Shown: positions 8,429 through 17,418 of the stretch, one piece after another
Position numbering within the stretch: position 1 is the stretch's first letter
How the letters are laid out: each line of letters starts with the position of its first letter
Assembly (NCBI RefSeq): GCF_011064615.1
Contig: NZ_JAALJH010000009.1
Span: 62,001 to 126,000 of the forward strand
Length of the DNA: 64,000 bases
Direction of reading: 5' to 3'
From: Aquisphaera insulae
Lineage (GTDB): Bacteria > Planctomycetota > Planctomycetia > Isosphaerales > Isosphaeraceae
Program-made: the position numbers and the translations under genes
The notes under the pieces: model-generated
Database searches by the model: none
The model's input: the letters and a program-made list of their open reading frames with translations, nothing else
What the model was told of the DNA's origin: nothing

Positions 8429-8776
8429 ATGAAATTGATCATCGCGGTCATCCAGCCGGAGATGCTCGAATCGATCCAGGCGGCATTGACTGATGTTGAG
8501 ATATTCAGGCTAACCGTCGTCGAGGCAAGGGGCTTCGGCCGCCAGCTCGGATTCACCGAGGTCTACCGGGGCCAGGAGTATCGCGTTAATCTCCTCAAGA
8601 AGGTGCAGATCGAGATCGCCGTGAACGACGACTTCGTTCAGGCCGCGCTCGACGCGATCGTCCGTGGCGGCCGGACGGTTCCCGACGGGAAGATCGGCGA
8701 TGGAAAGATCTTCGTCCTGCCCCTTGAGGAGTGCGTCCGGATCCGGACGGGTGAGCGCGGGTCGGATGCCATCTGA
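8429..8776 (+). CDS. glnB/glnK: Nitrogen regulatory protein P-II
   Basis: P-II trimers sense ATP/ADP and 2-oxoglutarate and control nitrogen metabolism, including ammonium transporters. The 115-residue protein has the usual features: the start MKLIIAVIQP, RGFGRQ with Gln39, the T-loop with Tyr51 (the residue uridylylated in many bacteria) in EVYRGQEYRV, Lys58, and the C-terminal motifs GKIGDGKIFVLP and RIRTGERG. The ribosome-binding site is weak; GGAG lies about 17 bases upstream. It is divergent from the second amt gene and follows a sigma-54-like box. Sequence alone does not decide between GlnB and GlnK; the amt neighbour favours GlnK. Confidence 0.96.
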   Translation: MKLIIAVIQPEMLESIQAALTDVEIFRLTVVEARGFGRQLGFTEVYRGQEYRVNLLKKVQIEIAVNDDFVQAALDAIVRGGRTVPDGKIGDGKIFVLPLEECVRIRTGERGSDAI

Positions 8777-8886
8777 CCCCACAACCCGAGCATGCTGCAG
8801 GCACGCCTCACGACTCGGGGCGGCCACCAATCGGGGATGAGCGCCTGCCGGTTGCGGATCGCAGGCCGTCCCCGGAGAATCCCCCA

Positions 8887-10365
8887 GTGAATCGACCCGC
8901 CCGAATCCACGTATTCCGGCTTTTCCTTCCGATCGTCGTCGCGATGGCCGTCCTGGCCCCGGACGTCCGGGCCCAGTCGGCCACGCAAGCCGGGACGGCC
9001 GTCCAGACCGCTCACGAGTCCGCCGCGAGCGGCCCGGGCGTGTCGGCGGCCGAGGCACACGAGGACACGATCGCCCCGGTCCTGCTCGGCGTCATGGTGA
9101 TCATCCTGGCGGCGCGGGTGGGGGGACACGTCTTCGAGGTCCTCCGGCAACCCCCCGTCCTCGGCGAGCTCGTGGTGGGAGTGGTCCTCGGGAACCTGTC
9201 GCTGGTCGGTTTCCATGGGCTCGATTTCCTCAAGCTCGAGACGCCCGCGGCGGCGGCCGGGCTTCCGGAACATCTGCGGCTTGCCGGGATCTCCATCGAC
9301 CACCTGTCTCGAATCGGGATCATCCTGCTCCTCTTCCAGGTCGGCCTGGAGGCCCATCTCGCGGATTTCCGACGCGTCGGCCTGTCGGCCTTCCGCGTGG
9401 CGGTCCTGGGCGTGATCGCGCCCTTGATCCTGGGATTCGGCGCGGGGGCGATCCTGCTGCCGTCCCGGGGCTGGCCGGTCTTCCTCTTCCTGGGGGCGGC
9501 CCTGAGCGCGACGAGCGTCGGGATTACCGCCCGGGTCCTGCGAGACCTCGGCAGGGCGTCGACCCGCGAGTCCCAGATCGTCCTGGGCGCCGCGGTCATC
9601 GACGACGTCCTCGGGCTCCTCGTCCTCTCGGTGGTCCAGGGGATCGTGCTCTCCCTCGGGGATTCGTCGGGGGGGTTCAGCCTGATCGACGTGGTCGTCA
9701 TCGTCTCGAAGGCCGTCGGCTTCCTGATCGGCGCCCTGGCCGCGGGACAATTCGTGAGTCGGGCGGTCTTCAAGGCGGCCAGCTACCTGCAGGGGGGCGG
9801 GATGTTGACGGTCACCGCCCTGGCCATCTGCTTCTTCTTCGCCTGGCTCGCCTCGCGGATGGGGCTGGCCCCCATCGTGGGCGCGTTCGCGGCCGGCCTG
9901 ATCCTGGAGAAGGTGCAGTATCGAGAGCTCGCGCGGAGGCAGGAGAGGCACGAGCTCGAGGACCTGATCCGCCCGATCGCGGACCTCCTGGTCCCGATCT
10001 TCTTCGTCATGATGGGCCTCCAGGTGGACCTCCGCACCCTGGCCGACCCCCGCGCGATGGGGCTGGCGGCCGTCCTCTTCGTCGCGGCCGTCGTCGGTAA
10101 GCAGGTCTGCTCCTTCGGAGCCCTCGAGAAGGGCCTGGACCGGCTGAGCATCGGCATCGGGATGATCCCGCGAGGAGAGGTCGGGCTCATCTTCGCCGCG
10201 ATCGGCAGGCGGCTGCAGCTCAATGGGACGAATGTCGTGGACGACGGGACCTACTCCGCGCTGGTCCTCGTGGTGATGGCCACCACCCTGGTGACGCCGC
10301 CGCTGCTGAAGATCTCGGTCCAGCGTTACGAGACGGCGCGTGCCGTCGCGAAGCCCTCGGCGTAG
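8887..10365 (+). CDS. CPA2-type cation/proton antiporter
   Basis: The protein belongs to the Kef/NapA-like CPA2 family, which exchanges Na+ or K+ for protons across the inner membrane. Its 492 residues start at a GTG with GGAGA upstream. There is a signal peptide (cleavage near RAQSATQ), a short linker to about residue 58, then about 12-13 helices. The family features are seen in LLLFQVGLEAHL, the ALSATSVGITARVL helix and AAVIDDVLGLLVLS, whose Asp-Asp pair is the ion-binding site of CPA2 members. There is no C-terminal RCK/TrkA-N domain, so it is not full KefB/KefC. It lies 110 bases after the P-II gene; a link to ammonium-driven pH or charge balance is only a guess. Confidence 0.88.
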   Translation: MNRPARIHVFRLFLPIVVAMAVLAPDVRAQSATQAGTAVQTAHESAASGPGVSAAEAHEDTIAPVLLGVMVIILAARVGGHVFEVLRQPPVLGELVVGVVLGNLSLVGFHGLDFLKLETPAAAAGLPEHLRLAGISIDHLSRIGIILLLFQVGLEAHLADFRRVGLSAFRVAVLGVIAPLILGFGAGAILLPSRGWPVFLFLGAALSATSVGITARVLRDLGRASTRESQIVLGAAVIDDVLGLLVLSVVQGIVLSLGDSSGGFSLIDVVVIVSKAVGFLIGALAAGQFVSRAVFKAASYLQGGGMLTVTALAICFFFAWLASRMGLAPIVGAFAAGLILEKVQYRELARRQERHELEDLIRPIADLLVPIFFVMMGLQVDLRTLADPRAMGLAAVLFVAAVVGKQVCSFGALEKGLDRLSIGIGMIPRGEVGLIFAAIGRRLQLNGTNVVDDGTYSALVLVVMATTLVTPPLLKISVQRYETARAVAKPSA

Positions 10366-10396
10366 CGGCGATCTTGGGAATAACTCGCCTTCGAAA

Positions 10397-10440
10397 TGAT
10401 CGGTCCCCGCTCCGTCCCGGGGACGTGCGGGGACCGATCA
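10397..10440. terminator. Bidirectional hairpin between convergent genes
   Basis: A 14-bp perfect stem (TGATCGGTCCCCGC / GCGGGGACCGATCA) with a 16-base loop sits between the antiporter and porin genes, which converge here. Only a weak T run (ATTTCG) follows on the minus strand. Confidence 0.65.
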
Positions 10441-10455
10441 GGCTCGCGACCATGC

Positions 10456-12117
10456 TCAGAAGATGAAGATCGCGTCAACCGCCAGGGTAAACTGCGAGTT
10501 CCTGGTGTTGTTGCTGTACGACGGGTGGAACTGGGACCAGTCGTACCGCGCCTCCGGCCGGATCCAGAGCCATTCATAGGGCTTGATCTGACAGCCCAGG
10601 GTCTGCTCGTAGTAGGTATCGCCCACGAGCAGGCCGGTGCGAGCACCGTTCGTATCCCAGAAGACTTCCGACCGCCAGACCCCCATGAGCTTGTCGCTGA
10701 AGGCGTAGAGGAACCAGTTGCCGAAGCTGTACCAGGTCTCCTGCTTGGGCTTCGCGTTCTGGACGACGCCGTCGACCACCGGAGCACCGAGGCCGGGGAC
10801 GTCCCGCTCCCACCCCTGGTCGGTCTCCAGGACCTGGGTCAACTTGTCATTCCACTTATGCGTGAGCACCGTGGTGAAGAGGGTGCGGTCGTTGCGCTTG
10901 TAGCCCGGGTTGTTCAGGCCAGCAACGGACGGGATGTTGATGTAGCCCGTCGGGTAGATCTGCTGGTTGGCCGGGAGGAAGCTGGGATACTGATTCGGTC
11001 CCCAGACGCACGTGAAGGCCAGGCTGGTCTTGTCGTCCTGAGAGGTCCAGGCGAATCCGCCCATATACCCCCAGATGTAGCGGTCGTTGATCCACCGATC
11101 CCAGCCGTTGATCGTGCCGTTGAAGAGGTTGATCTTGTCGGTCAGGTGGAGCGTGGTCATCAGGCCGACGTGGGTGAACGGTTGGCCGTAGTTGAACATG
11201 TAGGGCACGGAGAGCAGCGGGCGGGCGACGGCGGGCACCACTTCGTAGCCGGCAAGCGTGTAGAACCGACCGCCCTTGACGTCGAGGCCGCCCTTGGTGA
11301 GGAAAGGCAGGTGGACCTCGCCATAAAGCTGGGCCATGTCGTAGCCCGAGAACTGGCCGGGCCGGAAGGCGCCGTTGAAGAGGCCCTGCATGTAGTTGAA
11401 CTGCCAGTCGTTGCCGAACAGGTTATCGATGCGGAAGCCCCAGTTGACCTCGTCGTTCTGCTTGAGCGGCTTCTCGAGGATGAGGTAATACTGGTTACCC
11501 ATCCACGAATTCGCCTTGTAGTTCGGATTCACTCCGAAGTTGAAGCCGTTGCCGAAGCCGTTCGTGTTGCCGGTATAGCTGTTCTGGATCCAGCCGTAGA
11601 CCTTCCAGTCCGAATCGGCCGGAATGTCCAGGAACTTCATGAGAAGGCCCCGGGTGTCCTCATTCCCCGCTTCGGCCTCCTCGCCGGCCGCGGCAGAGGC
11701 CGTCGGCTCGCCGCCGCCGAAGGCCCGCTCCGAGGCCGGGAGGCTGAGATCGCTGGTGTTGGCCCCCGGGACGCCCGGCTCGGCATTCACGGCCGCGTCG
11801 GGCGAAACCGGCGGCTGGGTCGCCGGCGCGGGGGGCTGGACCTCGATGACCGGAGGTTGAGGAGCGGCCTCCGTGCCCGGGGTCTGAACTTGACGGACGG
11901 CCCGGTCGAGCAGGCCGTGGCTGCCGGGCAGGTAGCCGGGCTTCCCGCCGATATTCCCGTAAGGCACCGAGCCCGCGCGACCCGTTTGCGCGGCCTGGGA
12001 TCCGGAGCGAGTGCTCGATCCGTACGAATCCTGAGCGCGAACCGAACCGCTGTGTATGGAAAACAGCAGGGCGAAAGCGGCCCCGCCGGAAAATGCCTGC
12101 ACCCACGGAGATCTCAT
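10456..12117 (-). CDS. Outer-membrane beta-barrel porin, BBP2/OmpL-like
   Basis: The 553-residue protein has a signal peptide (cleaved near SVRAQDSYG), a low-complexity Ala/Pro/Gly region to about residue 155, and then a barrel of alternating aromatic strands (for example DWKVYGWIQNSYTGN and QFTLAVDAIFIF). It ends in Phe, as many outer-membrane barrels do. The fold and the stretches NYGQPFTHVGLM and GRFYTLAGYEVV match the putative beta-barrel porin-2 family. GGGAGGAGC lies five bases before the ATG. BBP2 porins are often found beside amt and P-II genes, so a role in uptake of a nitrogen source is inferred. The substrate is unknown. Confidence 0.85.
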   Translation of the reverse strand: MRSPWVQAFSGGAAFALLFSIHSGSVRAQDSYGSSTRSGSQAAQTGRAGSVPYGNIGGKPGYLPGSHGLLDRAVRQVQTPGTEAAPQPPVIEVQPPAPATQPPVSPDAAVNAEPGVPGANTSDLSLPASERAFGGGEPTASAAAGEEAEAGNEDTRGLLMKFLDIPADSDWKVYGWIQNSYTGNTNGFGNGFNFGVNPNYKANSWMGNQYYLILEKPLKQNDEVNWGFRIDNLFGNDWQFNYMQGLFNGAFRPGQFSGYDMAQLYGEVHLPFLTKGGLDVKGGRFYTLAGYEVVPAVARPLLSVPYMFNYGQPFTHVGLMTTLHLTDKINLFNGTINGWDRWINDRYIWGYMGGFAWTSQDDKTSLAFTCVWGPNQYPSFLPANQQIYPTGYINIPSVAGLNNPGYKRNDRTLFTTVLTHKWNDKLTQVLETDQGWERDVPGLGAPVVDGVVQNAKPKQETWYSFGNWFLYAFSDKLMGVWRSEVFWDTNGARTGLLVGDTYYEQTLGCQIKPYEWLWIRPEARYDWSQFHPSYSNNTRNSQFTLAVDAIFIF

Positions 12118-12614
12118 CCTGAGCTCCTCCCGTTATCCTGTCGAAAGTCCATTGAAACAGTTGGCGATCCTGAACTAGCAAACCAAGTGGCCGGGCACCT
12201 CGGTCGGAGCCGGCACTTTCCTGGACCTAACGATCGCTTCATTCCGCGGTTACGCCCGACGAGTGGGCTACTCACTCCGTTTCACTGAACTTCCTGATCC
12301 TCGCAATACTGCGAGGCCGACGGCGAGCGCAACGGCTCGGCCTACGTCCATCCGAGTCTCCGCCAGGCCACGCCGGAGAGATCCTGACGCGAGAATTACA
12401 CGTAAAATCAAATCGGATGAGCGGCCGTGTCAATTTAGAGGATTCTCAGCAAGAGCATGAAAGCCCGGGATCTTCCGTGAGGATGGGAAGCTCGTGCAAT
12501 TTCTGAGGCGCCGGACGCGAGGGTTCGAACGAGACGGGGCCCTCCCCCCGAGGACTGGCCAAGGGAAGAGAGCCCCTTCGAATCGAGGACGCGGCCTTCA
12601 GGCCCGCGATCCGA
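12118..12614. other. Intergenic region upstream of the porin gene
   Basis: No gene is supported in these 497 bases. On the minus strand TTGACA at 12433-12428 is followed after 17 bases by TGATTT, a poor -10 box; it may be the porin promoter with a leader of about 280 bases. A short GC hairpin follows the glutamine synthetase stop codon. Confidence 0.35.
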
Positions 12615-14801
12615 TCACTTGATGAAGAGCATCTCCTGGTAGGTCGGGAGCGGCCAGAGGTCGTCGGCGATTAGCGTTTCGAGCTTGTCGCCGGCGGCCC
12701 GGACGGCATTCATCGCGGGGATGATCGCGTCCCGGGAGTGCTTGGCATGGTCGAGCGAATCGCCCTTCGAGGGCTCGTCGATGGCCTCGTTGAGCTTGTC
12801 GACGGCCGACTGGAGGTCGTCGATCCCCGAGACGAGCTCGGCGAGGTGCGCCGACTGGCCCTTCGGGACCGCGACGCCGCTGTTCTTGAGGTTGGCGATC
12901 GAGCCGGCGACCTCGGCCTGGTAGCGGAGGGCCGCCGGCAGGATCTGGCGTTGGGCGATCTGGAGGGTCAACTGGGATTCGATGTTGATGGTCTTGGTGT
13001 AGTTCTCGAGGAAGATCTCGTAGCGCGAATGGAGTTCCCGCTCGGAGAGGACACCATACTTCGTGAAGAGCCCGAGCGACTTCTCGGAGACCAGGTCGGG
13101 GAGGCTGTCGATGGTGCTCTTCCGGTTGGGGAGGCCCCGCTTCTCGGCCTCCTTGTGCCAGGCCTCGCTGTAGTTGTCGCCGTTGAAGAGGACCGCCTTG
13201 CTCTCCTTGATGGCCTGCTGGAGTAGCTTCTGGATCTCGGTATTGAGGTCCTTCTTCTCAGCAACAGCCTTCTCGAGGACGGTGGCGAACTCATCGACGG
13301 CCTCGGCGACGATCGTGTTGAGAACCACGATCGGGCCGGCGATCGACTGGGCGGAGCCGCAAGCCCGGAACTCGAACTTGTTGCCGGTGAAGGCAAACGG
13401 GCTGGTCCGGTTGCGGTCGCCCGCGTCGCGAGGGAGGGTCGGCAGGACGGTGACGCCGATCTTCATCTCGCCGCCCGCCTTGGCCGACTTGGCGCCGCCG
13501 GCCTCGATCTGCTCGACGATGTCCTGGAGCATGTCGCCCAGGAAGATCGAGATGATGGCCGGCGGGGCCTCGTTCGCCCCGAGGCGGTGGTCGTTGCCGG
13601 CGTGGGCCACGGCGACGCGGAGCAGGTCGGAGTGCTTGTAGACGGCCTTGATGACGGCCACGAGGAAGATCAGGAACTGGGCGTTGTCGTGGGGGGTGGC
13701 GCCCGGCTTGAGGAGGTTGTTCCCCTGATCGTCGGACATCGACCAGTTCAGGTGCTTGCCGGAGCCGTTGACGCCCGCGAACGGCTTCTCGTGGAGCAGG
13801 AGCTGCAGGCCGTAGCGATCCGCCACCCGCTTCATGGTCTCCATGACCAGCATGTTGTGGTCGGTGGCGACGTTGGCGCTCTCATAGAGCGGGGCGATTT
13901 CGTACTGGGCGGGCGAGACCTCATTGTGCCGGGTCTTTACCGGAACGCCCAGCTTGTAGAGCTCGGTCTCGGTCTCGAGCATGCAGGCCAAGACCCGCTC
14001 CGGGATGGCGCCGAAGTAGTGGTCCTCCATCTCCTGGCCCTTGGGCGGCTTGGCGCCGAAGAGCGTCCGCCCGGCGTTCATGAGGTCGGGGCGGTTGTAG
14101 TAGAAGTTCTTGTCGATCAGGAAGTATTCCTGTTCGGGGCCGGCCGTGGTGTAGACCGTGTTGGCCGTCGAGCCGAAGAGGCGGAGGATGCGGAGGGCCT
14201 GCTTGGAGAGGACCTCGACGGAGCGGAGCAGGGGGGTCTTCTTGTCGAGGGCCTCGCCGGTCCACGAACAGAAGGCCGTCGGGATGCAGAGCGTCGTGCC
14301 GTTGGGATTCTCGAGGATGAACGCCGGGCTGGTCGGATCCCACGCCGTGTAACCGCGGGCCTCGAAGGTGGCGCGGATGCCGCCGGAGGGGAAGCTCGAC
14401 GCGTCGGGCTCGCCGCGGATGAGCTCGCCGCCGCTGAACTCGGCGATGGCGCCGCCCCCCTCGGTGGGGGCCAGGAACGAGTCGTGCTTCTCGGCCGTGA
14501 GGCCGGTCATCGGCTGGAACCAGTGCGTGTAGTGGGTCGCCCCTCGCTCCAGGGCCCAGTCCTTCATGGCCGCCGCGACGACGTCCGCAACCGAGGGATC
14601 CAGGGCGACGCCCTTGCGGAGCGTCTCGCGGATCGCCTTGTAGACGTTCTCCGGCAACCGGGCCCGCATCTGGTCGTCCGAGAAGACGTTGCTGCCGAAG
14701 AGCTGTCGTATGGTCGACGACGATTTCGGGGCCCGCCGCCCCGTGGTCGGCCACGTGGTCACGGATTCGATCGCCGCCTGTCTCGCCCTTGGATGTTCCA
14801 C
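12615..14801 (-). CDS. glnN: Glutamine synthetase type III
   Basis: GSIII forms glutamine from glutamate and ammonia with ATP, as a dodecamer unrelated in length to the shorter GSI/GSII. The GTG start at 14801, with CAGGAG seven bases upstream, gives 728 residues, the usual GSIII size. The frame stays open further upstream, but that part shows no GSIII similarity. Family signatures include the N-terminal [16 protein letters not shown], the substrate-binding [33 protein letters not shown] and [19 protein letters not shown]. It completes the GS-GOGAT route with gltD. A partial sigma-54 box lies directly upstream. Confidence 0.96.
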   Translation of the reverse strand: MEHPRARQAAIESVTTWPTTGRRAPKSSSTIRQLFGSNVFSDDQMRARLPENVYKAIRETLRKGVALDPSVADVVAAAMKDWALERGATHYTHWFQPMTGLTAEKHDSFLAPTEGGGAIAEFSGGELIRGEPDASSFPSGGIRATFEARGYTAWDPTSPAFILENPNGTTLCIPTAFCSWTGEALDKKTPLLRSVEVLSKQALRILRLFGSTANTVYTTAGPEQEYFLIDKNFYYNRPDLMNAGRTLFGAKPPKGQEMEDHYFGAIPERVLACMLETETELYKLGVPVKTRHNEVSPAQYEIAPLYESANVATDHNMLVMETMKRVADRYGLQLLLHEKPFAGVNGSGKHLNWSMSDDQGNNLLKPGATPHDNAQFLIFLVAVIKAVYKHSDLLRVAVAHAGNDHRLGANEAPPAIISIFLGDMLQDIVEQIEAGGAKSAKAGGEMKIGVTVLPTLPRDAGDRNRTSPFAFTGNKFEFRACGSAQSIAGPIVVLNTIVAEAVDEFATVLEKAVAEKKDLNTEIQKLLQQAIKESKAVLFNGDNYSEAWHKEAEKRGLPNRKSTIDSLPDLVSEKSLGLFTKYGVLSERELHSRYEIFLENYTKTINIESQLTLQIAQRQILPAALRYQAEVAGSIANLKNSGVAVPKGQSAHLAELVSGIDDLQSAVDKLNEAIDEPSKGDSLDHAKHSRDAIIPAMNAVRAAGDKLETLIADDLWPLPTYQEMLFIK

Positions 14802-14834
14802 GGAATGGCTCCTGAGTTCAGGGAGTCTGGGATC

Positions 14835-14850
14835 CGCCGCGCGCATGCCA
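14835..14850 (-). promoter_or_regulatory. Partial sigma-54-like promoter for glutamine synthetase
   Basis: TGGCATG-CGCG-CGGC has the same -24 element as the other nitrogen genes, correct spacing and the invariant GC of the -12 box, though CGGC replaces TTGC. The predicted start near 14824 is only 23 bases from the GTG codon, still leaving room for the AGGAG site. Confidence 0.35.
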
Positions 14851-15480
14851 CGGGAAGGTCCCGCGATCTCATCCGCAACCTCGACCCCGACCCGATTTGC
14901 CGCGCGGATGGTAACTCCGCTTCGGCAGATCCGCGGCGCGATGGGCAAGGACGATTCGATTCAAGGATGCGCACCTAACGCGATCGGATGGAAATTTGGA
15001 GCTAGCCGGAAAGCCTCTGCACTCGAACGGTCCCACCGGTAGGACGCCCGGAGCCTGCGATTCACGAAGAGCTTCGGATTGCGAGGAGATTCGGGGCGGT
15101 TCGCTGGACCCGTCCGATCGAGAACCAGGCTCGCGAGAGAGGTGGAGCGGCTCGCCACGCATCGCGGGATCCGGAGCCCCCGGGAGGGCCTTCGCATTCC
15201 CAACCAACGCCGCGATTCACCCCACGTCTTCGTTTCGGCGCGGGAGAGGACGCCGAACCTGGGATCGTGGTCAGGGAACGCTCGCTCATCGAGCGGCTTG
15301 ATGTCCCATTCTCGAAGTTTCAGATTATATCGTGCGAACGATTGACTCGCCAGCCCCCAATCCGGCCCCAACGCTCGATTCGGCACATGCTTGCGCAATC
15401 CGGTACGGACGGGCGGGGGGATGGCGGCGACCCCGGCCGGGGTCGATCCTCGGCGAGTGACGCGACCGGGGAAACAGGCC
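14851..15480. other. Intergenic region without supported genes
   Basis: About 630 bases upstream of the glutamine synthetase gene. A perfect 18-base palindrome (CGACCCCGGCCGGGGTCG, 15428-15445) lies 35 bases past the stop of the next lipoprotein gene and could form a short hairpin; no T run follows. Open frames here are Arg/Ser/Pro-rich and look like chance products of GC-rich DNA. Confidence 0.4.
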
Positions 15481-16005
15481 TCACTTCTTGTTGAGCTTCG
15501 CAAGGATGCCGGCCGGGTCCTTCTTCGCCTTCGGACCGCAAGCGTCGCAGCATAGATAGACGTCACGCCCCTCGAGGGTCAACTTGACCGGCTTGTCCAT
15601 GGCGCCCAGGTGGTCGCCGCTGACGGGGCAGACCGCCTGCTTGAGGGCGGCCGCCTGCTCGGCCTCCGGCAACAACTTGACGTTGGCGATCTCCGCGGCG
15701 GTGAGGGTGACCTGGGCAGACTCCGTGGCCCCCGACTTCGGCTCCTCGAGCGGGGGCAGCTCCCCCTTGCCGGCGTCGGCGGCGGGCTTGGACTCGGCCT
15801 TCGCCGGTGCCGGGGCGGGGGCGGGGGCGGGAGCGGGGTCCGCCGGCTTCTTCTCGTCGGCCGGCTTGGCGGGCGACGGTGCCGGCACGGCCTTGAGCTC
15901 CTTCTTGGCCGTCGCGGGGGCGCCCGGCTCTTCCGCCACGTCGCCGTTGCAGCCGCCGAGCGCGAGCACGACCGCGAGGCCTAGAATTCCTTCACGCGTT
16001 TTCAT
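15481..16005 (-). CDS. Lipoprotein with Pro-Ala linker and YHS-like metal-binding domain
   Basis: The 174-residue protein starts at 16005, where AAGGAA lies six bases upstream. It has a lipoprotein signal MKTREGILGLAVVLALGGC with the lipobox LGGC. A long low-complexity region rich in Ala, Pro and Lys follows, including six Ala-Pro pairs in a row. The C-terminal 50 residues contain CPVSGDHLG, GRDVYLCCDACG, a Cys pattern like YHS/TRASH domains that bind a metal ion. It is probably anchored to a membrane with the metal-binding domain on a flexible stalk. A function in copper or heavy-metal handling is an inference from the domain. Confidence 0.8.
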   Translation of the reverse strand: MKTREGILGLAVVLALGGCNGDVAEEPGAPATAKKELKAVPAPSPAKPADEKKPADPAPAPAPAPAPAKAESKPAADAGKGELPPLEEPKSGATESAQVTLTAAEIANVKLLPEAEQAAALKQAVCPVSGDHLGAMDKPVKLTLEGRDVYLCCDACGPKAKKDPAGILAKLNKK

Positions 16006-16117
16006 CAGCATTTCCTTGTTGAATGGAGAGAGTCGTCCCGCGGCAGGGAGGGCCGACTTGCGTCGTGAGTGCCCGCCGGCCATTCTAACCGCCGCCTCGG
16101 AGGGCCGCCAAGCGCGG

Positions 16118-17164
16118 TCAGGACAGGGGCGCGCGGTCCTCGGCCGCGGCCGCCTCGTCGGGGATCCCCTTGTAGATCCGCCGATTATCCAGCCCGTACA
16201 CCCTGTCCGTGAACTCGTCGAGCGTGTTCGACTGCATCCGCTGCCGCGCGACGATGTTCATCTTGGCGTCGAGCTCGTCGATGAAGTTGACCAGGATGGC
16301 CTCGACGGTCTGGGGCAGGACCGGCGCCCCGTACTCGTGGCGACCGTGATGCGCCAGGATCGCATGTTCCAGCAGCAGCAGCGTCTCCTCGGGGAAGCCC
16401 TCGATCTTCCGGGCCATGTCGCGGACCATGTCGCGCCCCATGAGGATATGGCCCACGAGTCTCCCCTCCTTGGTATAGCGGGCCTCCACCGGGTTGTAGA
16501 GCAGCTCCCGGAGCTTGCCGATGTCGTGGAGGATCACCGCGGCCATCACCACGCCCTTGTCGAGGGGTGGATTAAGCTCGCTGTAGTAACTCGCGTAGTG
16601 GAGGATCAGCGACTCCGCCACCCTCGACATGCTCCAGACGTGCTCGAGCAGGCCGGCCGTGTACGCATGATGCATGGCCTGTGCGGCCTGCATCTTGGTG
16701 AAAAGGCCCTCGTGTTCCTCGAGGACCCGGGTGACCAGCTCGTGCAACTGGGGCTGCGTGATGAATCGATCGATGCGCGACCGGATCGCCTTCATCAGCG
16801 TCTTCGGCTCGTACCGACTGCTCTCGACGAGGTCGAAGAAATCGTACCCGTCCGGCTCGTCTTCCTCGGTCGCCGGCCGGATCCCCAGGAGCTCGATCTG
16901 CATCCCGTAGCGGAGGTCGTGCTTGCCGCGCACCTCCAGGCGATACGGCTGGCCCTCGGCCCAGCCCTCGGCGTCGGGGAAGAAGCGGTGATCGTGCCAC
17001 AGCATGGACTCGTACTGGACCCGCTTGTCGCGGAAGATGCAGCGTACGAAAGGCTGGTTCCTCGCGGTCATCCCCCGGTGCTTCTTGACCAGCGCCGCAT
17101 AGCAGACCGCCTCCTGGGCGTCCACCAGGTCGGAAAGCCGGATGACCACGGAACCGATCGCCAT
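16118..17164 (-). CDS. HD-domain 3'-5' exoribonuclease, YhaM-like
   Basis: The 348-residue protein has the YhaM layout: an N-terminal OB-like nucleic-acid-binding domain (about 1-125) followed by an HD phosphohydrolase domain. Metal ligands are seen in MHHAYTAGLLEHVWSM, the HD pair in VILHDIGKLREL, HAILAHHGRHEYG, and a C-terminal Asp in NFIDELDAKM. YhaM trims RNA and DNA from the 3' end in Firmicutes. GAGAGGTGGGG lies upstream of the ATG. The gene is monocistronic, 113 bases upstream of the lipoprotein gene on the same strand. Substrate range here is not known. Confidence 0.85.
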   Translation of the reverse strand: MAIGSVVIRLSDLVDAQEAVCYAALVKKHRGMTARNQPFVRCIFRDKRVQYESMLWHDHRFFPDAEGWAEGQPYRLEVRGKHDLRYGMQIELLGIRPATEEDEPDGYDFFDLVESSRYEPKTLMKAIRSRIDRFITQPQLHELVTRVLEEHEGLFTKMQAAQAMHHAYTAGLLEHVWSMSRVAESLILHYASYYSELNPPLDKGVVMAAVILHDIGKLRELLYNPVEARYTKEGRLVGHILMGRDMVRDMARKIEGFPEETLLLLEHAILAHHGRHEYGAPVLPQTVEAILVNFIDELDAKMNIVARQRMQSNTLDEFTDRVYGLDNRRIYKGIPDEAAAAEDRAPLS

Positions 17165-17418
17165 GACGTCCCCACCTCTCCACGTTTCGAACTGTCGATC
17201 CCCGGGAACCAGTCATCGCATGTCTAGTACTACCAGTCTACAACATCCTCACGAAATGCAATCCTCCGCGATGAGTCCGGGCGGGGCGATGGTCCGGCGA
17301 TTCCCCATATCCAGCCGACTCGGCGCAGGGTATTTTCGGCGTGAGCCGGAATTCCGAGGGCGCGAAGGCAGGTCGATCCGATCATCTGAAATCCTTCTCT
17401 TATCGGACCTTAGAGATC

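Noticed and set aside
10396-12288. Plus-strand open frame of about 630 codons opposite the porin gene
   Set aside because: It shows no domain or signal, and the minus strand has a signal peptide, a strong ribosome-binding site and barrel strands.
12405-12433. TTGACA with TGATTT at 17 bases, possible porin promoter
   Set aside because: The -10 box is poor and the leader would be long. Kept only as a remark in the intergenic entry.
14961-15566. Minus-strand frame of 200 codons upstream of glutamine synthetase
   Set aside because: It overlaps the YHS-like lipoprotein gene out of frame, has Arg/Ser/Pro bias and no ribosome-binding site.
15820-15850. Short tandem repeat (GGGGCG-like units) that might be a microsatellite
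   Set aside because: It encodes the Ala-Pro stalk of the lipoprotein in frame, so it is a coding low-complexity run.
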